Notes under the pieces: generated by a model
Database searches by the model: none
What the model saw: the letters and a program-made list of their open reading frames with translations, nothing else
What the model was told of the DNA's origin: nothing
Source of the DNA: Gemmatimonadota bacterium
GTDB lineage: Bacteria > Gemmatimonadota > Gemmatimonadetes > Gemmatimonadales > GWC2-71-9
Assembly: GCA_029862935.1 (NCBI GenBank)
Contig: JAOTWK010000083.1
Coordinates: forward strand, 1-10,814
DNA length: 10,814 nt
Reading direction: 5' to 3'
Made by a program: the position numbers and the translations under genes
Shown here: one piece after another, positions 1 to 7,045 of the stretch
Position numbering within the stretch: the first letter of the stretch is position 1
Layout of the letters: every line of letters starts with the position of its first letter

Positions 1-412
1 ACGGTGATCTCCGGGCGCGGGCGATTGGGGCTCTCGACGGCATGGGGGGCGGCAACGTGTCTGCGGCAGGCAAGACCGATCGTACCTCCACGAGTGCCGT
101 CTCACCCTCGAGGGTCTCGATGCGTCCATCGGCATGTGCCACTTCCACCGGCGGCATGGACACGCGTTGCACTCCCGACTCGAAGAACGCCACCCGGTAC
201 ACCAGCGTCACGTCGCCCTCTGCATAGCTCCACCGGGGAGCTTGGAGCGGCTCCATGCTCGATGTTGCACCGAGCGGTTGCATGCGAACCCTGACTTCGG
301 GCGTGGCTGCCAGTCGGCGCGTCAGCGTCACCGTGTCTCCGACCGTGACGGCTGTCGGGGTAATACTCCACACCGGGGCCTGAAGCATGAACAGCAGAGC
401 GAGTGAATTCAT
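1..412 (-). CDS. BatD-like secreted protein, N-terminal fragment (runs off left edge)
   Basis: This is an open reading frame of 137 codons that continues past position 1, so the C-terminus is not seen. The ATG at 412-410 overlaps the stop of the DUF58 gene by four bases (ATGA). The protein starts with a short hydrophobic stretch (residues 4-12, LALLFMLQA), possibly a signal peptide, although it lacks the usual basic residues. An extracellular beta-sandwich-like region follows, with VTVGDTVTLTRRL near residues 22-34, a YRVAFFESGVQRVSMPPVEV stretch near 76-95, and ADGR soon after. That pattern of 'GD-x-V-x-L', then 'Y-x-V-x-x-x-x-x-G', then a Pro-Pro strand resembles the N-terminal repeats of BatD/oxygen-tolerance proteins. 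Those commonly follow MoxR and DUF58 genes, so the context supports the call. A Pro-rich linker begins near residue 120. The family assignment is an inference from pattern and neighbours; another secreted protein of this operon type is possible. Confidence 0.6.
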   Translation of the reverse strand, partial: MNSLALLFMLQAPVWSITPTAVTVGDTVTLTRRLAATPEVRVRMQPLGATSSMEPLQAPRWSYAEGDVTLVYRVAFFESGVQRVSMPPVEVAHADGRIETLEGETALVEVRSVLPAADTLPPPMPSRAPIARARRSP

Positions 413-1301
413 CGTCGCAACCGCCGAGCCCGCTCGGCAAACGCGCGGTGAAGTGCTTCCGCATACGGTTGATCGGTGCGCAGCGCAATGTGATCGACGT
501 GCGTCTGCTTGAGCGTTCGTGCCCTCCCGAGCCGGGCTTCTTCCGCCGCCATGGCAAGCGCGAGCCGTGTGCCCCCGTGACCGGCATCGACGAGCGCACG
601 CTGGCCACTCTCGGCGTCCTCCAGATCGATCCACCCCGCCTCGGGGAGTCGCATTTCACGCGGGTCATCGACCGTAATGGCCACGACCTCATGTCGGCCG
701 ACCAAGCGAATCAGGGGGTCCTCCCACCCCGTCGCCCGGAAATCGGACAAGATGACGACAATCGATCGGTGTCGCAGCAGTCGCGCGGCATAGACGAGCG
801 CGCTTCCGAGGTTGGTTTGGCGATCCAGAGGACGGAAGGCGAGAAGATCGCGGATGATGCGGAGCGCATGGCGCCGACCCTTCGCCGGGGGGACGACGCG
901 ATCGATCCCTCCTGAAAAGATGAGGGCGCCCACCCTATCGTTCTGCCGAGCTGCGGCCAAGGCCAAGACCGCCGCTACTTCCACCCCCCGTTCCGCCTTC
1001 GTGATTGGTGAGCCGAATTCCTCTGATCCCGAACGATCGACGACAAGGAGCAAGGTGAGCTCCCGTTCCTCGACGAACGTCTTGACGAAGGGCGAGCCCA
1101 TTCGCGCCGAGACATTCCAGTCAATCGACCGGTAGTCGTCGCCATGCTCGTACGCCCGCACCTCCGCGAACTCCATGCCCTGACCGCGGAAGACGGAGCG
1201 ATATTCGCCAGAAAACAAGGTGTTGACGAGTCGGCGTGTGTGGAGCTCGATCGTCTTCACCTGGCGCAGCACGTCGGCCCCGACGAGGGCGGACGGTGCC
1301 G

Positions 1302-1305
<4 letters not shown>
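409..1305 (-). CDS. DUF58 domain protein (von Willebrand A-like)
   Basis: This 298-aa protein belongs to the DUF58 family encoded beside MoxR ATPases. The signature is clear at residues 41-68: GQGMEFAEVR, then YEHGDDYRSIDW and SAR. A von Willebrand A-like fold follows, with a MIDAS-type motif DRSGS (90-94), a second candidate metal-site segment around TNLGSAL (164-170) and VVILSDF (183-189). No membrane helix is evident, so this is the short soluble form. The family is thought to act as the VWA partner of MoxR in maturing or assembling envelope or metal-containing complexes, but the substrate here is unknown. The ATG start at 1305-1303 overlaps the MoxR stop as ATGA, and its own stop overlaps the next start the same way, so the three products are probably made in step. 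The family call is secure; the role is inferred. Confidence 0.93.
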
Positions 1306-2279
<974 letters not shown>

Positions 2280-2316
2280 GCTACCCTCACGTCACACGAC
2301 GCCCACAATCCCCAAC

Positions 2317-3951
2317 TCATCGTTTGATGCGCTCCCCCCCGTCCTCGAACCGAAAGATCCAGGTGGCAAACTGCGGAGGACTGATTGCTTGCTCCGCTTC
2401 GATAGCAAACCAGTCGGTGGCACTGTCAGACCCTCGCGCGCGAGACGCTGCCTGCTCGACCATGCGCTGTGCCCGCCGGATCCACACCGACATGTTGCGC
2501 TCTCGCACATCGACCCAGCCGCGCGCACCCGCCTGCTCGAAGTTCCCATCCTCGGGCTGAATGATCACTTTCTCCCCGCGGTACACGTTGTCACCATCTA
2601 CCACGATCGGAAGGCCGATCGACACGATAGTGGAGCGGAGCTCTGTGTCCTTGGCGACCAGCTGCGCCGCCTCGTCAGCGAGCGAGGGCGCATCGCTTTC
2701 CGCCAAGGCCGCTACCGAGGTACGCAACCCCGAAAGGAGAAAGACCTCGTATAGGAGCTTGGTCAGCCTCGGCGGGCCTAGCATCTCGAACGCCACAGAC
2801 CGAACCCCGTGTTCCCGCTCCAACGCTTCGAGCCGATCGATGGCGGCGGCCCGCAGGAGCCCCGCGTGATAGGTCGGGCCAGCCGTCGCCGCATCGAGTG
2901 CCGTGACGATGTCACGCCCCGTGGGACGGCCCAGCAGCTCCGACACGACGTAGTCCGCAACCTCCTCTGGGGTGATGAACTCCATCTGCCGCAACGCCGT
3001 CACCGTCTCGAACTCATCGCGCGCAAACAGCCCGTTCTCTCCCAAATCAGCGTAGACCGACTGCAGGATCGTGCCGAGGTCTTTCCATGGCTGCTTCGAC
3101 CCATCAAACGCTTGTCGGACAGGCACGGGTCGCGGGCAGTCGACCTTCCGAACCGGCAGTCCCTTCTGCCTGATGTCGCCATGAGCGATTTCCTGCCACG
3201 CGATCGCCGTGGTCGGCTTGATCTCGATCGTGGCGGGGGCTCCCGGCGTGCGGGCGACAAGGAACAAGAGAAGTGAGTGGGAACCCGCCACCGCAGACTT
3301 GGCCAGGAGCATACGCGATGGTCGCTCTTCGGAATGGGTGTACGGGATGTTTAGGCCCATCCCACCCGTGCCGCTCGTCCCGATCTTCACGTAGGCTTCG
3401 GTTTCGACGCTGCGCAGGCACTCGAGCATGATCTGAACATGGCGGATGAGTTGCGGCATGGGAATCGACAACACATGCTCTTCGACCAATTGGCGGGTCA
3501 CCTTGCCCTGCTCCGCCGCCTTCAGGAGGTCCCGCGCGCTGTGGAACACGTTCCGATAGGCAAAGGCGGTCGCCGTATTGATGCAATCGACGACGGCATC
3601 GGGCTGATAACGCTTGAACAATTGGTACAGGAAGCTCCGCTCGAGCACATCAGGCGTCATGTCGTCGAGCAGGTCGGCAAGTACCGTTCGCCGGTGAGCA
3701 GCGTCCGACATCAAGTTACCCCACCCGAGTTTGGCTACCAGTTCCGGCAAGAAGATGTCGCCCCACTCCGCGTCGATGACGACGTCGCCTGCCCGTGCGC
3801 TCAGCCACGCCGCCCCCTGTTGCACCTCCTCCTCGTAGAGCGCAACCAGCACGATGCGGCTCGGACGATGTTCGAGCAGTCTGAGAGCCACGGCGCGGCC
3901 CACGAGACCACTTCCCCCCAAGATGAGAACCGTCTTGCCTTGCAGTTCCAT
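2317..3951 (-). CDS. Uncharacterised NAD(P)-binding Rossmann-fold (SDR-like) protein, 544 aa
   Basis: The N-terminus is a classic dinucleotide-binding beta-alpha-beta unit, KTVLILGGSGLVGRAVA, with GxxGxxG at residues 12-18, as in extended short-chain dehydrogenases/epimerases. VVDCINTATAFAYRNV (120-135) sits where such enzymes have the strand-4 'H-x-A-A' segment. A GTSGTGG stretch (191-197) is followed by NIPYTHSEERPSRMLLAKS (201-219). This loosely resembles the serine/threonine-to-lysine active-site region of the CapD/FlaA1 type of polysaccharide epimerase, but a clean YxxxK is absent. Residues after about 260 form a long C-terminal region with no motif I know. No signal peptide or membrane helix is evident. 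The ATG at 3951 lies 17 bp after the pseudouridine synthase gene, with only a weak ribosome binding site. A dehydrogenase, epimerase or saccharopine-reductase-like enzyme are all possible; substrate and pathway are unknown. Confidence 0.85.
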   Translation of the reverse strand: MELQGKTVLILGGSGLVGRAVALRLLEHRPSRIVLVALYEEEVQQGAAWLSARAGDVVIDAEWGDIFLPELVAKLGWGNLMSDAAHRRTVLADLLDDMTPDVLERSFLYQLFKRYQPDAVVDCINTATAFAYRNVFHSARDLLKAAEQGKVTRQLVEEHVLSIPMPQLIRHVQIMLECLRSVETEAYVKIGTSGTGGMGLNIPYTHSEERPSRMLLAKSAVAGSHSLLLFLVARTPGAPATIEIKPTTAIAWQEIAHGDIRQKGLPVRKVDCPRPVPVRQAFDGSKQPWKDLGTILQSVYADLGENGLFARDEFETVTALRQMEFITPEEVADYVVSELLGRPTGRDIVTALDAATAGPTYHAGLLRAAAIDRLEALEREHGVRSVAFEMLGPPRLTKLLYEVFLLSGLRTSVAALAESDAPSLADEAAQLVAKDTELRSTIVSIGLPIVVDGDNVYRGEKVIIQPEDGNFEQAGARGWVDVRERNMSVWIRRAQRMVEQAASRARGSDSATDWFAIEAEQAISPPQFATWIFRFEDGGERIKR

Positions 3952-3968
3952 GACGTCCCGTCGCTGTT

Positions 3969-4682
3969 CTAGGCGGCCCGCAGCGCGTCCACCGCCTCAC
4001 GTTCCCGTTGAGTGAGATGCCGCCACTTCCCCCGCGCGAGCCGCCCCAATCGCACCGGTCCGTAACTGAGGCGGATGAGACGCTCGACCTTCAGGCCCAA
4101 GTGCTCGCAGAGTCGGCGGACAATACGATACCGGCCCTCCGCAAGGCCCAAGGTCAACTCGACTGCTTCTTGCTGCTCACGAACGTGGACCTGCACCAAC
4201 TGCACGGCCCGCCCGTCGATCACGATCCGGCGCTCGAGCCTCTGCCGAATCTCGTGTCCGGAACGCCCGTGCACCAGTACCCGATAGGTTCGCTCCACCG
4301 CGTACCGAGGGTGCGTCAACCGGTGCGCACCGATGCCATCCGTCGTGAGTAGCAGTAACCCCGACGTCATGACGTCGAGGCGGCCCACGTAGGTCAGCGC
4401 CGCAACCTCGGGTACCAACTCGAACACGGTGGGGCGGCCGCGGGGATCGTGCCGCGACACGACGTACCCCACCGGCTTGTGCAACGCGATCCAGGTGGTG
4501 GCGACTGGCTTGACGCGTCGCCCGCGCACGACGATCACATCTCGATCCGGATCCACCGTCGCCCCGATCGTGGCGACTTGCCCATTCACCTTCACGCCGC
4601 CACCGCGAATCAGGTCTTCGGCGCGGCGCCGGGAGGCGATCCCAGCCCGCGCAAGTGCGCGCTGGAGGCGCATGCGGCTCAC
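3969..4682 (-). CDS. rluB: RsuA/RluB-family pseudouridine synthase
   Basis: This 237-aa protein isomerises uridine to pseudouridine in ribosomal RNA. An S4 RNA-binding domain occupies residues 1-50 (RLQRALARAGIASRRRAEDLI, then VKVNGQ). The catalytic domain follows, with LHKPVGYV (67-74) and GRLDVMTSGLLLLTTDG (100-116), where Asp103 is the catalytic aspartate. The C-terminal family motif reads EGRYRIVRRLCEHLG (182-196); in most relatives it is EGRNRQVRR or EGRYHQV, so the isoleucine in place of glutamine is unusual. Its place after scpB is typical of RluB, which modifies 23S rRNA position 2605 in E. coli, but the exact target is inferred. The start is GTG (4682-4680), overlapping the scpB stop as GTGA, with GAGGTG 8 bases upstream; the ATG three codons in is an alternative. 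Confidence 0.9.
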   Translation of the reverse strand: MSRMRLQRALARAGIASRRRAEDLIRGGGVKVNGQVATIGATVDPDRDVIVVRGRRVKPVATTWIALHKPVGYVVSRHDPRGRPTVFELVPEVAALTYVGRLDVMTSGLLLLTTDGIGAHRLTHPRYAVERTYRVLVHGRSGHEIRQRLERRIVIDGRAVQLVQVHVREQQEAVELTLGLAEGRYRIVRRLCEHLGLKVERLIRLSYGPVRLGRLARGKWRHLTQREREAVDALRAA

Positions 4683-5236
4683 GACTCGGGCACCTCGCGG
4701 TGCTCGGTGAGCGGTCGCAGGGCGACCGACAGTTCCTCCAGTCTAGGCAGCTCGTCGAGACCGCGAACGCCGAGATGCTCAAGGAAGAGATCAGTGGTAC
4801 CGTACAGGAGCGGCCGGCCGAGCCCATCGGCGCGACCGACCACCTCGACGAGGCTACGCTCCTGCAACGACCGCAGCACCCCCTCGACGGTCACACCGCG
4901 GATCTCCTCGATGTCTGCGCGGCTCACCGGCTGGCGGTACGCGATCACCGCGAGCGTCTCCAACGCAGCGCGGCTCAGCTTGCGTGGACGTCTAACGAGT
5001 TGGGCTTCCGCAACAGCATCGGCAAACTCTCGTCGTGTCACGACCTGGAAGCCATCCGCCACTTCGATCAACTCAACCGCATGGTGCCCCTCATCGTAAT
5101 GCCGTCGCAGGTCATTGACCGCCGCCGTGATCTCGCTCGCCGCGGTATCGGGCGCGAGTCGGGCCAGCTCTGCCCGAGATAGCGGGTGGGCAGCCGAGAA
5201 CAACGCGGCCTCAAGCAGCTGCGTAAGCGGATTCAC
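4679..5236 (-). CDS. scpB: SMC-Scp complex subunit ScpB
   Basis: ScpB is the dimeric winged-helix accessory subunit of bacterial condensin; it binds ScpA and helps SMC organise and segregate the chromosome in the cytoplasm. The sequence begins NPLTQLLEAALFSAAHPLSRAELA, the usual ScpB opening. Its core LSRAALETLAVIAYRQPVSRADIEEIRGV is the hallmark of the family, followed by LVEVVGRADGLGRPLLYGTTDLFLEHLGV. I place the start at GTG 5236-5234, because homologues begin about there. An in-frame TTG at 5257-5255 would add seven residues (to 192 aa) and is the alternative. Neither has a strong ribosome binding site. The gene overlaps scpA by 26 bases (47 with the TTG start), and its stop overlaps the next start by four, pointing to coupled translation. 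Confidence 0.94.
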   Translation of the reverse strand: MNPLTQLLEAALFSAAHPLSRAELARLAPDTAASEITAAVNDLRRHYDEGHHAVELIEVADGFQVVTRREFADAVAEAQLVRRPRKLSRAALETLAVIAYRQPVSRADIEEIRGVTVEGVLRSLQERSLVEVVGRADGLGRPLLYGTTDLFLEHLGVRGLDELPRLEELSVALRPLTEHREVPES

Positions 5237-5954
5237 GTCGTATGATGACCGAGTCAAAGGGTTGTCGCTGCGTCAGGCGCACGGCACCGACACGGGCGAG
5301 CTCGAGGAGCGCGAGCAACGAGGAGAGCACGTCCACGATCGACGACGTGCCCCCGATGATGTCGAGCAGCGTGAGCTCATCATGGTCCTCGAGCAGGCGA
5401 CGAATGCGCGCCGTGGCCCCTTCCACGTCCAGCGGGCGCGGGACCACACGATGGAGTACCGGCTCGGGCATGGCCTCGATCGCGCGCTGGACAGCCACCA
5501 GCAGCTCCTCGAGCGACAGCGTGACGGGTGCCAGCGGCTGCGGCAACTCATCCGGGATCCACCCGCGGGGGAACCGGCTTCCGTGCCGGCTTGCCTGCTC
5601 AGCGAGCCAATCGGCCACTTCTCGGATCTGCTCATACTCGAGAAGTCGACGGACGAGCTCCGCTCTCGGATCTTCCCATCCCTCGTCGTCGAACGGACGG
5701 GGCAGCAACAGCTGGATCTTGATGCGCAGCAGCTGCGCCGCCATCTCCAGGTAGTCCGCCGCCTCGTTGAGGCCGAGTTCATGAATCGTCGCGAGAAACT
5801 GGTCGGCGATAGTCGCGATGGGGATGTCGGCGATCTCGATCTCCTGCTCCCTGATGAGATGCAGCAGCAGGTCGAGTGGGCCCGAGAACGCCTCCAGGCG
5901 CACCACGAACGGGGTGTCCAACGGAGCCAAGAGACGAGCGGTCACAGTCTGCAT
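5211..5954 (-). CDS. scpA: SMC-Scp complex kleisin subunit ScpA
   Basis: ScpA is the kleisin that bridges the SMC heads in bacterial condensin. The 247-aa protein has the diagnostic N-terminal motif FSGPLDLLLHLIREQEIEIADIPIA (residues 23-47), then helices with ADYLEMAAQLLRIKIQLLLPR (66-86) that contact the SMC neck. A middle linker carries the ScpB-binding region, and a C-terminal winged-helix section (DELTLLDIIGG, then VVDVLSSLLALLELARVGAVRLTQRQPF) ends the protein. Length is normal for the family. The ATG at 5954-5952 lies 13 bases inside the end of the upstream protease gene, and the C-terminus overlaps scpB, so the three are probably one translation unit. There is no obvious ribosome binding site before this start, which fits re-initiation after the upstream gene. 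Confidence 0.95.
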   Translation of the reverse strand: MQTVTARLLAPLDTPFVVRLEAFSGPLDLLLHLIREQEIEIADIPIATIADQFLATIHELGLNEAADYLEMAAQLLRIKIQLLLPRPFDDEGWEDPRAELVRRLLEYEQIREVADWLAEQASRHGSRFPRGWIPDELPQPLAPVTLSLEELLVAVQRAIEAMPEPVLHRVVPRPLDVEGATARIRRLLEDHDELTLLDIIGGTSSIVDVLSSLLALLELARVGAVRLTQRQPFDSVIIRRESAYAAA

Positions 5955-6628
5955 ACGGGGATGGGTCCGATCGCGTGTGGGACCATCACCTCACAGGCAA
6001 TTTGCTGGAGCGCAAAGGCTGGGGTGAGTAGCGTGTAGAGCACCCCCGGTGCGGCGAACACGAGCAGGAGGAGGACGAGGAATCCGTACCGACCCAAGGT
6101 ACGGTATCGGGCTGCCCACCGGCCCGGCAGCACGTGATAGAGCACGTGCGACCCGTCGAGCGGCGGCACCGGGATGAGGTTGAAGAACGCCAGGAGCAAG
6201 TTGAGCCACACCCCCCAGGTGAACATCCGCTGTACGATCTGGAGCGCTCCCCCCCCACCGCCCACGGCCTTGCCAAGCAGTCCAACCGCAACGCTCAAGA
6301 CGAGACAGGCGACAAACAAGGCGAGATTCACTGCAATCCCGGCGAGCGAAACGATGACATCCCCGCGCTTGTAGTTCCGATAGTTGCGTGGGTCGACCGG
6401 AACGGGCTTGGCCCCACCAAACACGACGCGTCCCCCCGAGGCGAGAAACAACATGAGCGGCATGAGCACCGTGAGGAACGGATCGATATGGCGCAGCGGA
6501 TTCAACGTGAGCCTCCCCCGTAGCGCCGCCGTCGGGTCTCCCTGTTTGAGCGCCGCGTAGCCGTGGGCGTACTCGTGCGCGACCATCGAGAGCAGAAGCA
6601 CAGGGAGAGCAATGAAGAACTCTTGCAC
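5942..6628 (-). CDS. Site-2 protease family (M50) membrane metalloprotease
   Basis: This 228-aa integral membrane protease matches the short bacterial M50 family. The zinc-binding HExxH motif is HEYAH (residues 18-22) inside the first membrane segment. GDPTAALRGRLTLNPLRHIDP (30-50) is typical of the family, and the third zinc ligand is Asp158 in FNLIPVPPLDGS (149-160). At least four hydrophobic segments are visible, around 5-20, 52-66, 92-120 and 180-203, separated by a glycine run at 123-127. No PDZ domain is present, so it is not the RseP type. Members of this short group sit beside scpA in many bacteria; their substrates are mostly unknown. The start is GTG 6628-6626, with no strong ribosome binding site. 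It is the first gene of the long minus-strand operon, downstream of the promoter at 6662-6690. Confidence 0.93.
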   Translation of the reverse strand: MQEFFIALPVLLLSMVAHEYAHGYAALKQGDPTAALRGRLTLNPLRHIDPFLTVLMPLMLFLASGGRVVFGGAKPVPVDPRNYRNYKRGDVIVSLAGIAVNLALFVACLVLSVAVGLLGKAVGGGGGALQIVQRMFTWGVWLNLLLAFFNLIPVPPLDGSHVLYHVLPGRWAARYRTLGRYGFLVLLLLVFAAPGVLYTLLTPAFALQQIACEVMVPHAIGPIPVCRL

Positions 6629-6661
6629 CGTCGGGGAATGTCCAGGAGGTTGGCCGCGCGA

Positions 6662-6690
6662 AACCTAACGGCGCCCCATGCAGGTGTCAA
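6662..6690 (-). promoter_or_regulatory. Sigma70-like promoter for the M50 protease-scpAB operon
   Basis: On the minus strand, a perfect -35 box TTGACA (6690-6685) is followed by a 17-base spacer and a -10 box TAGGTT (6667-6662). Transcription would start near 6655, about 27 bases before the GTG of the protease gene. The -35 match and ideal spacing are good, while the -10 box is imperfect. No other promoter is seen before the MoxR genes, so this may drive the whole series to the left edge. Confidence 0.6.
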
Positions 6691-6702
6691 AGGCGTATTG
6701 CC

Positions 6703-6731
6703 TTGACTCACAGAGACTTGCGAGGTAGAAT
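6703..6731 (+). promoter_or_regulatory. Sigma70-like promoter for rpsT
   Basis: A -35 box TTGACT (6703-6708), a 17-base spacer and a -10 box TAGAAT (6726-6731) match the consensus at five of six positions each. The start is expected near 6738, which leaves a leader of about 50 bases before the rpsT GTG. The promoter is back to back with the minus-strand promoter, with only 12 bases between the two -35 boxes. Confidence 0.7.
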
Positions 6732-6746
6732 ACCGGCCGGTTCGAA

Positions 6747-6768
6747 GGGGCCTTTGGCCCCGTTTTTT
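6747..6768 (+). terminator. Intrinsic-terminator-like hairpin in the rpsT leader
   Basis: GGGGCC (6747-6752) pairs perfectly with GGCCCC (6756-6761) around a TTT loop, followed by one G and six T (6763-6768). This is a textbook intrinsic terminator reading on the plus strand. It lies between the rpsT promoter and its ribosome binding site, only about nine bases from the predicted start. No plus-strand gene precedes it within the window, so it probably acts on rpsT itself as an attenuator or a leader structure. The reverse strand lacks a matching T run. Confidence 0.6.
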
Positions 6769-6776
6769 GACAGGTG

Positions 6777-6782
6777 AAGGAG
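6777..6782 (+). promoter_or_regulatory. Ribosome binding site of rpsT
   Basis: AAGGAG lies five bases before GTG 6788-6790. This strong site decides the start: it favours GTG 6788 over the upstream in-frame TTG at 6767, which would place the site inside the gene and add seven residues not found in S20 proteins. Confidence 0.85.
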
Positions 6783-6787
6783 CTGCA

Positions 6788-7045
6788 GTGCCAAATCTCC
6801 GTTCGTCGAAGAAGCGAATGCGTCAGAATACCGCACGCCGGGCACAAAACCGCGTGCAGCGAGCTGCGGTGCGCACCTCCGTCAAGAAAGTGCGCGAGGC
6901 GGCAAGCGCCGCTGAGGCGGCCACCGCTTTTGAGGCAGCCGAGCGCATCCTCGATCGGAGCGCGCGCAAGAACCTGGTGGCCAAGAACGCGGCGGCCCGA
7001 ACCAAGCGCCGCCTGCGTGCGATGATCGCGAAGAAGTCCAGCTGA
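6788..7045 (+). CDS. rpsT: 30S ribosomal protein S20
   Basis: S20 is a small helical protein that binds 16S rRNA early in assembly of the 30S subunit. This 85-aa sequence begins MPNLRSSKKRMRQ, which corresponds to the usual MANxKSAxKRIRQ start, and ends with the conserved KNLVAKNAAARTKRRL segment. It is very rich in Arg, Lys and Ala, as expected. The GTG start is chosen from the strong ribosome binding site and from homologues. It is the only plus-strand gene here. It stands alone with its own promoter and a terminator-like leader, and ends directly against the stop codon of the convergent zinc-ribbon gene. In E. coli S20 represses its own translation; whether that applies here is unknown. 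Confidence 0.97.
   Translation: MPNLRSSKKRMRQNTARRAQNRVQRAAVRTSVKKVREAASAAEAATAFEAAERILDRSARKNLVAKNAAARTKRRLRAMIAKKSS

Noticed and set aside
102..692. Minus-strand ORF (196 aa) bridging the DUF58 and BatD-like genes in another frame
   Set aside because: Both real frames show family motifs and an ATGA junction; this frame is Arg/Ser/Gly-rich shadow sequence.
5115..6038. Plus-strand ORF (307 aa) opposite scpB, scpA and the protease end
   Set aside because: It is antisense to three secure genes and its composition is that of a shadow frame.
6767..6790. TTG 6767 as the rpsT start
   Set aside because: The strong AAGGAG site would be inside the coding region, and S20 proteins begin at the GTG-coded position.
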